Of a DNA stretch of 64,000 nucleotides, positions 12,410-24,194 are shown one piece after another. The DNA lies in assembly GCA_948099385.1 (NCBI GenBank), contig CANUEZ040000116.1, positions 11,990,501 through 12,054,500 of the forward strand, given 5' to 3'. Below the pieces are notes generated by a model. That model had not been told where the DNA came from. It searched no databases and worked only from the letters and a program-made list of their open reading frames with translations. The stretch comes from Fasciola hepatica. Its lineage: Eukaryota > Platyhelminthes > Trematoda > Plagiorchiida > Fasciolidae. Numbering within the stretch: position 1 is the stretch's first letter; the number at the start of each line of letters is the position of its first letter. Position numbers and translations under genes: made by a program.

Positions 12410-13343
12410 CATTATTGACGGAAAGCTGGGATACAGCGTGTTGGATGACCTTCACACACTATCCTATTCAAGATAAGTTTAGTCACCGAAATGAAGAAGA
12501 ATATTAGTCTTTATCCCACTGTTTTTCCGTTTCTTCTGATAATGGGTTTATTGAGACCAAATTTGGTTGGCTCATGAGCAATTGTCGTTTGACCCGGAAA
12601 GTACAGCCGTTTTCAGCATTTCATACTCAAACTATGGAGTGGGTAAGCAGAATAAGCTACCCTGTTTTCATATGAGGGAGGAATGACAGTCGTTTCGGAC
12701 GGGGTGGGTCACGTGATCACCTGGCCTCATCACTCATTCATAAACAGTCTTATGAACCTAATCAAAACATGATTCTTCCGATGACATTTACACTTCGTAT
12801 TAGTGAACAAGTTGAATAATTCTGAATATGTGAAAAGTCAGAGAATGATTGGTCATGTCTTATTGAAGCTGAATCGGTTGTTGAACGTCAAATAGTTTGA
12901 ACTCTTATCACATCAATGCATTTTCAACAAGCTCCAGCTGAGCTCTCAACCCGGACCCAGGCTATCTGAACCGCAACATTGTCAATAGATGATGAATTAT
13001 TCAACAAGTAAGTGATAGCGACATCTGCCAAAAATGTAGTCTCCACGGGAAATTAGTTGATCACATGACTGACCATGTGGCTTGATTACTCACAATAATC
13101 CTTCACATTGCAGTGCTTGGGAACTGAAGATAACACATAAGGTCATCATTCTAAATCACTTCGGTTAGTAAAGCCCCGGAAAAGCTTGGTAAATATGGTA
13201 GAAAAACAGGTTGGTAGATCTAATTAACATGTTAGTTACGTCCTACAGTATTTTCCGTTGTGTACGAGCCAAACGCCGTAGTTGAAGAGCCATGCTCCTC
13301 AGTTTAGGAGCATTGAGCAGCCGTTCCAGCGCTTTGCAAGGTT
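12410..13343. other. Unassigned DNA
   Basis: No gene or repeat recognised. Confidence 0.5.
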
Positions 13344-13428
13344 GTTAAACTATGACACATGGCTCGTAAACTATGGTGCAAAGCTCCCAAACCATGGCTT
13401 TTGGCCCTAAGACTATGGTGTCTATCTC
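13344..13428 (+). repeat. Degenerate 21-22 bp minisatellite
   Basis: Four head-to-tail units begin at 13344, 13366, 13388 and 13409. Each contains a variant of AAACTATGG near its start. The units differ at many positions, so this is an old or imperfect array. Confidence 0.65.
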
Positions 13429-13429
13429 T

Positions 13430-14131
13430 TGCCATCCATGCATACAAATATCGTTGGTCAGAATCATACGTAGACCGTCTGTCAGTGACTTTGAGAACGT
13501 TTCATTCAAAATTATATCCTCAAAACTCACACGTGCTCGTGTGTGTGTGTGTGTATGGGTGTGCTCTTTTCTTCGTATACGCTCATTACTGTCCCTTGAT
13601 TTTCGGAATCGTGAACGGAGAATGCTCCCGACTGTGTGTTGTGTCTGTGTCTGTGTCTGGGTATGTTCACCACCGGAGCCACAAGTCACCACAACAGGAA
13701 GCACGTGGAACTACGTGCGCTTTTCTGTCCAAATATCGTGACTGTGGTTTGGTCGACGGGCACACGTACGGTGCATCACATGCTGATCACGCTCATTCTC
13801 GGTTTTCTCATGCAGGAACAGTGTGGGTCCGAAAACAGTAGGCGAGATGCACAAATTTGTACCAGTGACACAGATTTCCGACCTGTACAACTCGGTTGAT
13901 TCGAAAGAGTCCTAATGAATAAAGTTAGGTACATTGCCTGACTGCACTCGTCCCCCACCCCACCCCCTTCCTCTCTCACGCATGCAAGCACACGCAGCCT
14001 CTTTCTAGCCTCGATCTCACTAATACAATGTGAAAACTAAGTCATAAATAAAATCAATGTGCCACGTGTATGCTTCAGAGAATTGATCACTTGATGATCT
14101 CTAGCTTCTCCTACCTGCCTGACCCTCTTTC
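13430..14131. other. Unassigned DNA with GT tract
   Basis: It contains (GT)8 at about 13540-13555 and a GT-rich patch near 13636. The overlapping reading frames on both strands (about 120-160 codons) cross these simple repeats and show no domain. Confidence 0.5.
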
Positions 14132-14176
14132 CCTCTCTCTCTCTCGCTCTCGCTCTCTCTCACACACACACACACA
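14132..14176 (+). repeat. (CT)n-(CA)n compound microsatellite
   Basis: About 30 bp of CT with CG interruptions runs directly into (CA)8. Confidence 0.9.
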
Positions 14177-14373
14177 ACCTTTTTCACAAAGTTGCAGAGC
14201 ATTTCACGGAGAATGTATGGATTTAGTCATAACAAGATAATGAGATAAAGGCTAACTGGAATACGGGTAAATACAGTTGAGTCATTAATCCAACCAGCAG
14301 TGTTTCATATTATGTGAGCTACACATTAAATCTCGTATATATCTTGCATTCACCTGGGAGCAGCCTGCGGGAC

Positions 14374-14588
14374 CGAAGTTACTTTATTTGGCTGACTGTA
14401 CTTTGGACTCCACGTTCCACGCACAAGTCTAAGATCATCCGATCAACCGAGCACTCGGAAGCACCAGACCTGAGATTTCCTCTTTTTAGAGCTCATTAAT
14501 GGTGCATATCCTCCTCGACAGCCAGGGTTTGAACCCGGGCCCTTTCACCCGAAGGCGTGTGTGTTACCACCGTGCCACCCCGCTCCCG
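14374..14588 (-). repeat. SINE family A, copy 1
   Basis: The minus strand reads GGGAGCGGGGTGGCACGG at its 5' end, with a tRNA-like head and B-box GGGTTCAAACCC. The body contains GGAGGATATGCACCA and GAGCTCTAA, then TGGTGCTTCCGA. The 3' part has CAGTCAGCCAAATAAAGT. It aligns over about 210 bp with 38542-38760, which defines the family from this window alone. Confidence 0.8.
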
Positions 14589-14705
14589 TCCGGGCTGATC
14601 CGAATCACCGATTTAACTCTGTTTAGAAGTCGTCTTCAGCGATGTGTGACAACTTCGAAGGGAAACATGGCCACTGTCCAGTTAACTTTCAGGAGTATTC
14701 AGTAT

Positions 14706-14722
14706 TATATATATATATATAT
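14706..14722 (+). repeat. Short (AT)n tract
   Basis: Eight AT units, interrupted by a G just downstream. Confidence 0.85.
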
Positions 14723-15069
14723 AGATATACGCTGAAATCGGAGTTCGTAAACAGATGGAGACAGCAGTAATCCATTTTGTTACTGGTAAAAATATCACCC
14801 ACTGGACTGTAAATCAGTCAACCGATGTGTGGCCACGCTACTGCTGTTGTCCAGGTTGAATACTTGTATCACTACGGTGGAACACTAGAATAATTTGTGG
14901 GACAAATTTTTGATTGATATTCTTCAAACTCTCGCCTCCTTTTTTTTCTTTATAGCTCTGTAAACATTTGTACTTCTAGATAGAAGTCCGCATTCCAGGG
15001 GGAAAAAAAGTTTTACACTAGACAGCCCATCGAATCAAGCGGGTGAAAAAGGGGAAAGATTACACATTA

Positions 15070-15215
15070 CAATTAAAACAAGTTTCCCCCCGAAATAACC
15101 TTGAAAAGAAAAGCCAGAGGTGCAACATAACACGACTTATGTCCAGGACAATTTCACTACATCTCAACCGTAGAACGATACTGTTTATATAAGTTCATGT
15201 AAAACAATAATTTTC
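15070..15215 (+). mobile_element. LINE 3' end, plus orientation
   Basis: This ~145-bp stretch is the inverted counterpart of 15667-15815. Shared blocks (as reverse complements) include CTCTGGCTTTTCTTTTCAA and ACATGAACTTATATAAACA. On the minus-strand copy the sequence follows the C-terminal part of a LINE reverse transcriptase. It is therefore read here as the 3' end of a second, severely 5'-truncated LINE copy in the opposite orientation. Confidence 0.6.
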
Positions 15216-15340
15216 GACAAATATACGGGAAGTTACAACAGTCAAGTTACATCACCATGATAAAGACACCTTAACAAACAGCCGTTTCTGCTAACACAAT
15301 GTTGGTTTCCATGAGTGTACGGCAATGGCTTCGGCAAACC

Positions 15341-15643
15341 TCAACAGCCTGGTATTCGTTGCCACGTATATGGCCCGAAACGCAGTGCTTGGTCAGTTGG
15401 ATATTGCGTCATCAGAAGATGACGAGTGACGGCCGACGATGGGATCTTATGGTTTCGAAGGTTGTCATTATGCGTTTGATCTGACTCTGATTGCATCACA
15501 AAACATTGTGTCCAATTTGGAATATGTTCAATAACTCGGTTACGTAACTGCCGCTCTTTTCGACCCACGTAGGTTGCTCCGCAACTACATTGAAATGGGT
15601 AAATCAGATTAGATTTGGTGTACACAGGTAAACATTGTTTCAC
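15341..15643 (-). pseudogene. GIY-YIG nuclease fragment (Penelope-type)
   Basis: A 100-codon minus-strand frame reads LIYPFQCSCGATYVGRKERQ, then an Arg-x-x-Glu-His block (RVIEHIP), then SSAVTRHLL. The order (aromatic/Ile-Tyr, Cys-x-Cys-Gly, Tyr-Val-Gly-Arg, Arg...Glu-His) is that of the GIY-YIG endonuclease at the C-terminus of Penelope-like retroelements. That enzyme nicks the target so reverse transcription can be primed. The reverse transcriptase that should precede it is not visible upstream; instead a LINE fragment lies there. The piece is thus truncated, although its own frame is open. Confidence 0.65.
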
Positions 15644-15666
15644 CGGGGGTGTGGGGATCTCAATAG

Positions 15667-16330
15667 TTATTATTTTTTTTTACATGAACTTATATAAACA
15701 ATATCGTTCTACAGTATGCAACATGTTGAGAGGCAGCGAAATCGTCCCGGACGTAGATATTGCAACTCTGGCTTTTCTTTTCAACACGTTACAATTGCCA
15801 AGAAATTCAACTGATATTCGCGCCCGTTTTGTGAGGATTCGGGTCAGCTAAGGAACTGTGGAGTTTTTATAGATGTTAATGCCAGACGATATGGATTTAA
15901 AAGAGGAACATGCAGATGCGTGAAAGTTGCACTTGGATAGACCACTGCATGAGAGGTCAGTGCTGTCTATAAGGATTTTGTGAGCAGACTTTTCACATGC
16001 GGCCAGGTGTAATTCGCACAACTTAGCAGATAGTTCATTTAAGGGTATGAGAGATACCCGACTGACAATAGATAAAACTCAACGAAGGATGTTGAGATCT
16101 TTCTTCAACAGGTCAGCAAAAATGACAGAGGAACAGTAGAGAAGAAGTGGAAAAACACCGATAAACAAAAAGGGAAACAGCACTCTGTTTAACGGTAAAA
16201 TGCCTTGGATTTCGGACTCGGTAGATATCCAGCGTGGTTTCTTCACATACTTTGAAATTTGTGATGAACACTTCATATGCGCGTCGATGGTGATCGATGA
16301 ATGTGTGTGAACCGTGCAGTACGACCAAGC
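15667..16330 (-). pseudogene. LINE reverse transcriptase C-terminal remnant
   Basis: On the minus strand, between about 16330 and 15840, two frames join to give a thumb-like region. It reads LPLFLYCSSVIF, DLLKKDLNILR, VLSIVSRVSLIPLNELS and LHLAACEKSAHKIL. This pattern (a YCSPV-like block, a Lys-Asp-Leu-x-x-Leu-Arg block, then Ala-Cys-Glu-Lys) is that of the region after the catalytic palm in CR1/jockey-like LINEs. Frame changes near 16200 and stops near 15850 break it. The 3' end continues to about 15667 and is duplicated in inverted orientation at 15070-15215. Confidence 0.6.
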
Positions 16331-17814
16331 TCCACTAACTAATTCATCCAGCTGTAGAGCAATTTTGCGATGTCGCTTTCAAGTACGCATTTTACGAGCG
16401 GGGATTTAATGGCCTTGTTCGCAGCAGTATCTGTCTTTAGAATGTGTTTCTTGTCCTGAGGTCGCTCATTAGTTTGAGGAAGAATACCTCACCACTCCCG
16501 AACCATTCCGTTTTATTAACATGAAACCGTCAGTTTCTGTGGCACACCAAGCCATCACAACCACAAACTCGATTGACTGAGTTCGCCCCTTTCAGTTGGA
16601 ACAAGTGTTAGCAGCTGATTGGTCGCTTTCGTTCCGTTTCGTCACGTACTGATTAAGCCATCTGTCCGATTCGCCGGCTTCAGCTTCGCCGTCGATTTTG
16701 AGCAGGCAATGACGGGTTGTCTGCTAACAGAACTCGGTAGCCTGTCGGCGATATCAGTCATTACCAGCAGGTTGCCAACCTCTCCTATCAGAGAGTCGAA
16801 AAGTGATAGTTGTAAAGACAATGTGTATTGAACGGGAACGGACTGCCCAACTTTCGAGTTCTACTGGAGATTTCCAGTAGCTCTTTAAAAGTGAACCGTC
16901 TATATTTTCATCTATGTATGTGCTTTTCAAGCTGTGTGCGTTGAGTTGTTCTGGTTTTATACTGAACCATTTTCCACATTGTTTCGGAATCAGGTCAGAA
17001 TTATTCGGAAATACCACCCGACCGGCCGTTTGAGGTTCCCTCCTGATTGGTCTGAAAGCCGGCGCATAAATCACCTCACACTTCCACACACACACACACA
17101 CCACGTGCTCGTCGTCTGCGCATGGCACAACAATAAGCCACCGTAGTTACGAGAGTGAAAACGACCTCGTCGTGACCAGATCTAAGAGCCACAGTAAATA
17201 TCGGGTGACCGAACCAGGTGATTGAGAGGCGATCACCAACACGACCAGTAAACAGATGGGCCCCACAGTCGACTATATGCGTTCCAAATGGATGAAGTGT
17301 GAACAAAGTGGGTGGAATCTCACTACGGTCAGAGACTGGCTTCGGGGGGTAACAATGGGAAACGCAAGTCGCAGTGCGGTTGCAATGGAGAAATTGTATT
17401 TACCGTTGCAGCGTTGCAATAGAAAAATATCGAGGCATACGAGTGATAGTCTGGAGTTCGGCTCGGTCTATAAGTGGCAACCAGGCAACACTTTGGATGT
17501 CAAAATGTATAGACTCGCAAGTACAAGAATTATAAACGTGTTTTTTCGTATTTTGTGTTACCAACTGCATACATCTACAAAAAACTTTATCTGGTCATAA
17601 ACCGACAGGACGTGTCATAGTCGGACGCGTAAATTTCCTTATGAACCCTTCCAAATACTCCTTCCAGTTGACCTATTAAACAAATAGCTTCACTGTGAAT
17701 GTTATCACTTTCTCTAGTCCGTCATATAACGAAATCCTTGGACGTATTAGCGAAGTCTGTACGATATGCCTTTGTGGACTATTCGTCCGTTTTTGGTCCT
17801 GTTTCTACTTCGTA
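16331..17814. other. Unassigned DNA with short (CA)n
   Basis: A (CA)8 tract sits at about 17086-17101. Reading frames of 70-124 codons occur on both strands but match nothing known and overlap antisense. Confidence 0.45.
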
Positions 17815-18310
17815 AACTGGGAGCATTTGGTTGCCCCACGACCACACTGGCGTGGTTGTCTGGTTGTTGTACTAACAGAACTTAGCACACACGACGGGGA
17901 TTGGAAACTCTCAAACCTTGTGCGAATAGTTCAGAAGTACTTCAGGGAGTTGCCATGTCCCCCTATTAGTATTGGGCCTGAATTAGTGACTTGGTAACTA
18001 GTTCTTCGGCCCATTTATATAAATACGCCGATGACTTGACTCTCCGTCAGGACATTTCTGAAACCCAGGATTTCAACAATTTCCCCATTATTCTGCTTCT
18101 ATTTGTGATTTCTCTTTTCGAGTGTTTTAATCCCAAGTATACCCACATACTCTGAGTGCACATTTACCCTGTCTCAGTGGGTTTATCCCTGTGATCCATC
18201 TGTTGGTTACACTGAACCACCGACTAGAATAGGTTCTGCAGGTATTTAGGAACCACCATTCATATATATTTTAGGTGGTCATCTCACATTTCCAGCTGCC
18301 TACGTAGAAT
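17815..18310 (+). pseudogene. LINE reverse transcriptase relic
   Basis: The plus strand carries the catalytic block KYADDLTLRQD at 18021-18053. About 200 bases later comes RYLGTTIHIYFRWSSHI (about 18239-18290), the conserved Y-L-G-T...W-S-H-I block that follows the palm in LINE reverse transcriptases. Between and before them the frame shifts several times. It is a short internal fragment of a non-LTR retrotransposon; the endonuclease and the ends are not visible. A SINE lies immediately downstream. Confidence 0.7.
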
Positions 18311-18316
18311 TCACAG

Positions 18317-18565
18317 GTAATGTACATGAATAGTAGGAGGTTACATTTGTATCATATGATTCACCTAGCATTATCAACTTTCAGCTCATCACAGAAACCC
18401 ATGAAAGTAGTGTGCAGCCGTTTTATCCGTGCTAGGAATCATGGGCAATGTACATCCCCCAAACCTACACCGGTGCTCGAACCCGAGGGTGACCGGTTTT
18501 TAGTTGAACATCTCACCACCAGGCTATTCGGACTGGCTCTCAACAGTTTGTTCAACAAGTTATCA
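18317..18565 (-). repeat. SINE family B, copy
   Basis: Minus-strand tRNA-like head with B-box GGGTTCGAGCACC, followed by GGGGGATGTACATTGCCCATGA, matching the body of the 54.9-55.4 kb copies. The open frame through it (18320-18706) is similar to one in the copy at 55269-55466. This is because both read the same strand of the SINE, not because either is a gene. Confidence 0.75.
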
Positions 18566-18711
18566 AACACGAAAGCCGAGACATTGCAAACTCAATCAAA
18601 GTTTGCAGAATGCATTTTCGGTACAAGAAGTCTGAATCTTGAGTATGGTGGAAAATCCACTTGTCTTTTTCGCATCCAAAAGTTCAAAGCAGTAAACTGG
18701 AATTGAATCGG

Positions 18712-18770
18712 TGACCTTTCGCTTACCGGTTAGATGCTCCACCAGTTCGCATACAAAATCCGTGCGAATT
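18712..18770 (-). repeat. tRNA-like SINE head
   Basis: The minus strand reads CTGGTGGAGCATCTAACCGG (A-box region), then AAGGTCACCGATTCAATTCC (B-box region). It is a tRNA-like promoter head without a complete cloverleaf. Confidence 0.45.
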
Positions 18771-19076
18771 GCGCTCATTCCTTACAGAATGAGTAATCCA
18801 AATGTTCCCGCCCCCCTCACCTCAACTCGCTCTGTTTTCAGTCCATGCCGTGCCCATAAACATTTGATTAACCAGTTCAGAAGACAAACACTGCAAGAGG
18901 AATTCCTTTCGTATACTCTTATCGATCGCGCATGTGTAACTCTTAGCAAGAAAAATAAATGCAGTACGAAACGAGGATGGGAAAGTGAGACGGCTTACAC
19001 TAAACCCAACTCAAGTGCCCAAAAGTGTCTGACCTTCACCTTTAACCTACAGTAGCTTTAACTAATCACATGCAGT

Positions 19077-19108
19077 CACACACACACACACACGCACACA
19101 CACACACT
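19077..19108 (+). repeat. (CA)n microsatellite
   Basis: About 15 CA units with one CG interruption. Confidence 0.9.
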
Positions 19109-19727
19109 CGGTTATGAGTTCCATAAAACTGCATTAATTAACCACTTCGGTTCATGTTATACTTATTTTTCTGACTGGAAATTGTACTTACTTGACCGAT
19201 GAGAGTATAAGAAAGAAATTTCTCTTGCAGTGTTGTCTTCTAAATTGCTTGTTCAAATTTATTACGTGATCTAAATGTTTCAGTCTACAGAAACATTATT
19301 GTAACCCATGTGGTCACACATTTCACACTTACTATCGATCACTCTACTGATAAGTTCCGAGCATGTTGTGAAGTTACTGGATTTATCTCACATTTACTCA
19401 TCCACTAACATCTATAGCTTCACGCATACTCTCTTCTACAAGAACTTTCACGAATCAACGGACGTATTATAAAGAGAAATACTATTGTTTCTCGTCTGCT
19501 CCGAAACCCCACAAGTCGGGATTCTTAGTTGAATTTCTTGGAAATTTATGACACTGGTTCACTTCTTGTTTTCATTTCCTCCATTAGATGGGCTGATAAG
19601 TGTAAACCTTTTGTGTTCTTGAATGAAGTGCGGATGTTTGTCTTTAAAAATGCTCTACTAAATGTAGAACAAATACAGTCTCGCCTCCTGATTTGTTACT
19701 TAAAACTTAAAATGCTCTGGATAAGGT

Positions 19728-19812
19728 GACCGGAGGTGGTCAAAAGATTGTCATCCTGAACTGTAAGACTATGACGATTCGGGTTCCATTCGTATCACCA
19801 CCGATCGATTTC
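19728..19812 (+). repeat. SINE family C (tRNA-like)
   Basis: Reads GGTGGTCAAAAGATTGTCAT, then ATTCGGGTTCCATTCG, then ATCACCACCGATCG. The outer GGTGGT and ACCACC can pair as an acceptor-like stem. Related to the copies at 12312, 39160 and 39425. Confidence 0.6.
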
Positions 19813-20902
19813 ACATTTGGCGGCCTTTGATTGGATACAGCCTTACTTTTGGATATATTGTGCCTCGTTACACAACAGATAAAGGAAGTAAAGGAACGTC
19901 GATTCATTCATCAATTCAGCTCCATTAGGCTAGGAATCCTGTGCTAAACGATACTGCGTAGAGTACTTTTCCTAATTAGATAAGATACTGAAAGGGTAAA
20001 TAAACAAATTCTGTAATCCCAGTCAAGAAACGGGTAGGTTTGCATTTGAAGTCGATTGACACTTGACATTTCTGATCCATTTTTCAATGCAGAATCGGTG
20101 ATTTTAAACTGCTTTAGCAGTAGCAGAAATCTGAGGTCTTGAAAATGAGAATAGAAACTCCAGTGATGCTTACTTCATCAATCATTGAGTTCACCGAGTC
20201 TCGGCGGTTGAGCATTTGTTATATAAAAGCAACATGTTTGGTTAACTGCGTAACAGTTGGCCTTGAAGGTAAAATCGCTGCGGCGGTCGGCGAGGGTAGT
20301 CGAAAAGACCATGAGGTCACTGCTTATCTATGACCCACTAGCAAATTTGGTTCACGGTCTGCTTTTGTTCGGCTGAATACCAAACCTAATCTACTGGATT
20401 CACTAACAGATGAATTATCTGTGCGGAAATTATTTTATGATGTAAGATACCTTTTACCTGCACTTTATCATTGTGATAATTCACGCGGACCTGCTCGACT
20501 CGTTATTTATTTGCTACTGGTGGTTAGTCACTGACAGTCGTTTAGCCTCGACGACCTAGGATACGGTAACTCAACCTGTCCGACACACTCACACTACACG
20601 AAGTCATACGCATCGAGCATGAATTTCCTAGAGTAATAACGATTTTGGTAGTCTTGTACGAGTCATGCAAATAGTTATGTTCTTGTCGAAGATCTCGTCT
20701 CTATCACTACCCAAGTCTCCAGGCCGTATGATGGCTAAATGATCGCCGGTGATTACAAAATGGCAAAAGAAAAGCGGAAATTATTTTTCAGTTTTGATTG
20801 GTCATGAAGAGAAAAACCCAGTCGGAAATAATCTACTAATTATACGTCAGTTTATCCCGTACATTCTATGGCCGTTTTTCATCTCCGTTATTGAAATTCC
20901 AG
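19813..20902. other. Unassigned DNA, probably intron
   Basis: No repeat or exon recognised. It lies directly 5' of an FBXL16-like internal exon. It is therefore presumably intron of that gene, with a pyrimidine-rich stretch and TTGAAATTCCAG at its end. Confidence 0.4.
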
Positions 20903-21051
20903 GTGCGTTTTAATTACCGACATTGGGATCAGTCAGTTGACGGGACTGACACAATTACGTCATCTGAGTTTACGATGGTGTGTGAATTTATCCGACGGAA
21001 TGATGCCACATCTACTCGGCATGACCGGACTGACGTACCTCAGTATAGCCG
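20903..21051 (+). CDS. FBXL16-like leucine-rich-repeat protein, internal exon
   Basis: This 149-bp exon is flanked by a good acceptor (TTGAAATTCCAG) and a good donor (GTAAGT). Read from 20904 it is open for 49 codons and gives two leucine-rich repeats of the cysteine-containing F-box type: ITDIGISQLTGLTQLRHLSL, then RWCVNLSDGMMPHLLGMTGL, ending TYLSIAG. From memory of the vertebrate protein, this matches the penultimate repeats of FBXL16, including the LSLRWC and LSLAG blocks. F-box/LRR proteins usually recruit substrates to SCF ubiquitin ligases; mammalian FBXL16 is reported to be atypical and to bind PP2A. The exon ends after the first base of a Gly codon, which the next exon at 33137 completes. 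Exons encoding the F-box and earlier repeats were not found. Another FBXL of the FBXL2/20 type is the alternative. Confidence 0.82.
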
Positions 21052-22747
21052 GTAAGTTACACTAGTTCAGTGTCTCTCTTTCCTGTTGTGACCCTGATGG
21101 TGGTGTCCTCTTGCAATGTGTACTGAATATTGTGCACAGATACTACTTATATCAAAACAAATACCGAATAGTGACACAATGTCGTCTTTCCCGGGGTTAA
21201 CCGTGTCTAACCCGCACAGAAGTAACAGAGAATCACCGTTGCAGTTCCACAGTGGACTCTCCTAAAAAGAGCATCCACTCATACACCTGGGGCACAAATT
21301 CGATTGTTTTGAAGAAACACCGACGGGGTGTACAAGTTTTACAACAGGTGGATGGACAGAGAGGCAACGAATACGCATAGATAGTACTTTTATCAAAATG
21401 CGTAATTTCAAGTTAAAAGCAAAAGCTTTTTGAGGATCAAAGATAACAAATTAGCTCTTCTGACCGAACCTCGGATCCATAACCGAGAAGGGTGAGTCAA
21501 TTCAAAATTCGCGTATTTAACAGTTCTACAAACAGGCTACGATTAAGCATTTCATCATAATAAGGAAAATATTCAATCAAGGCAGTAGCCTTAAAAACTT
21601 TACCGAGCTGCGTGTGGGGTTTTCGGTACCATGTGTTCGTTGGGTCGGTTCCATTGCACAGCACTTCGGTTTTCAGCACAATCAAAACACTATTCTTATT
21701 CATGTGATGCTTAAGAAAATAGTCTCCTTGAATTTTTCCAACAATAAGACTCTTCAGCAGACCGATTGGGGACTGAAAATATATCAAGAAAGGCAAGAGC
21801 GAAAATGTCCAAAACCTATGAAGGGTAGGTAGATGCTTCGGAATTTCATGACTGATAATCGTCTACTGCAGCACCTACTGACTTGACACACCGAGATACA
21901 AGACAGCCAGCTGTCTATTGTTCTATTGACTAACTAAATCCCTGCCTGCCTAACCAACAGATTGATTGGATGATTGACGGATTGACTGACTGCATAATGC
22001 ATATTTCATGATGATGTTTCTTAGTTGTTGGCAATGATATTTTTTCATTAGCAATATGCGAAATACCCAGTCCAGCATACATTATCTCTCTGAGATGGTT
22101 ACCTACTCTCTGTTGTGCAACTAAATCCGTCAGCTTGGTTGGTACAGAATATCAACTGAGGAGACTAGAGGGCTCTTCACCTTTTCGTCCGACATCGAAG
22201 CAAAAAAATGGTGTTACTTGCAAAGACAGCTAGCACTACAGAACAATAATACAAACACACAAGAAGAGCATTTCACACAATTGCCTTCCGTGCGATAATG
22301 TGATGTCACCTATCCTTGATTTCCGTTTCGTTGGATTCCGTTAGTGAACTGGAACCGAATTCGGTTGGAAGTGTATCAGAATAACAAAACGCTTTGTGCT
22401 CTTGTATGAAAGCATTTGCTGCTTGGGGACACAACTTTTACCGAACTGTTAATAATTTACGAAAGTTTCAGTAATGGCGGAAAATCATTCTCAACAAAGG
22501 TTTCCATTTGTAAACCGATGCATTGTTCATGGATCGATCACAGCATTGGTCAAATCTCATGGTAACATCTTATTTACCATAGAGTGTTAAGGGTCAGAGA
22601 TGAGTAGTTGAATCACACGTTCGTTTACAGCAGACAGAACAACTGGTCTGGGCAACAAGGTGAAACGGTATGCATACGTTAAGCAATGAGGTTATTCATG
22701 TAAAATATGTTGGGATTCAGGTTTGGGGCCTACGAGATCCCCTTCCA

Positions 22748-22770
22748 CCCCCCCCCCCCCTCACCCCCCC
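22748..22770 (+). repeat. C-rich tract, C13-TCA-C7
   Basis: Thirteen C, then TCA, then seven C. The tract at 24175-24194 has the same TCA spacer. The minus strand is G-rich and could form G-quadruplex-like structures. Confidence 0.85.
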
Positions 22771-24174
22771 GGAAGGTTTGGAGATAAGAATCGACATGAC
22801 CAGGTATCACGGACAGACGTGTACTCGCGTTGAAACTCTTTATTCATCAATATCCCACAAAACTTATTCGCTCGTACATTTTGTTCCTCATACTTCAATC
22901 TAATTCTTTCTCCCCTAGTTGACACGGTGAGGTAGCAACCAAAACCACAGCGCTGAAAATCGAGGTTTGTGGTCGCATGCTGGGAACTGCGTCGATCAAT
23001 ATGGGTATCAATTGTTAACTGACAACGAAGTGAACCGGTGACAGATATCCCGAGTTTGCAGGTGACAGAGTTTGGGAAAGAATCACATTTGTAACTTACA
23101 TTTACCAAATTAGGCAATCCGTCAGTCACCTATCTATTCACACTTCCAACAGCCTACCCACCCGTCTTTCCCATACTCACTCTTTCGATAGAAGCATCGA
23201 ATGTGAAACTGTTTGTGCGATACACGGTAGATATGAGATCCACAAGAAAAATTCTCAACTTATCTCTCTCTCGGGTTGATTGCGTTCTGAATCTCATCAC
23301 GTGACATTGCCCATGAAACTCTGGCTACACGTTCACTCGACGGGCTAACTGAATGAAGTGATTTTAGTGCATAACTTGACGAAAGAGTAATCATGTGCCG
23401 ACTCCGGTCATTCTTCATAGCTAACAGCCTTCAACTGGCCTACCCCTTCTGAAATATTTTACTATCAATTTATGATATGAAGAGAGTAAAAGAATAAGAA
23501 CGAGAAGAACAATTCTGGAGACTAAGTTGTGAAAAACTGCGTACACAGCCAATGTCTGACTTCTGGGAAGTTTCACTATGACAGTTTGAATTAATTTTGG
23601 TTAGACATAAGTCGTAAATTGGAATAGGTTCAGTTCCTCCTCGTACATAAGAAGGCAAACGAGGGATGTTGCTAATCAAAGGTGTTTCAGCCATTAGAGA
23701 ATAGTATTATTTGCTCTGCAGTAAGAAAGCCCAACTCACCATCTTAAATCTATGGAAAAACTAACTGTACGGCTGTTTCATCGGTCTCACCTGGAGCTCG
23801 AAAAAACTGCACAGAGAATTAAGAACCGAGGGGCTACAAACGACTTACTTCTCGTCAACCTTACAGCCTTTCGCTAATGGCTTTCGAAGGTACGAAATAC
23901 TTCACCGACACCGCTGTCGACTCCTGTAACGGCCCCTCGCATCAGCTGGAAATCAAGTAGAATGAAGAATTTGCCGACAACTCAGACTTATTTGTTACTA
24001 TAACAGTTCTCATGGTAGATATGAATATCTTTGCAGTAGTTATACGCTTACAGTCGATAAACACCTGCCTGCTACTGAACTTTATGCGACTAACCACTCC
24101 AAGTCTCAAGGTCATGAAAGTGACCGTCTATCCTTGATGGCCTATTGGGCCTCTGACACCACGGGGGTATGTAT

Positions 24175-24194
24175 CCCCCCTCACCCCCCCCCCC
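24175..24194 (+). repeat. C-rich tract, C6-TCA-C11
   Basis: Six C, then TCA, then eleven C, the same architecture as 22748-22770. A CGGCCGGCCGGCCG palindrome lies about 40 bases downstream. Confidence 0.85.

Noticed and set aside
18320..18706. 128-codon frame similar to one at 55269-55466
   Set aside because: The similarity comes from both lying in SINE B copies read on the same strand, not from a protein family.
23860..24060. Possible LINE RT fragment (a frame with EFADNSDLF)
   Set aside because: Only one weak FADD-like block, no flanking RT motifs in register.
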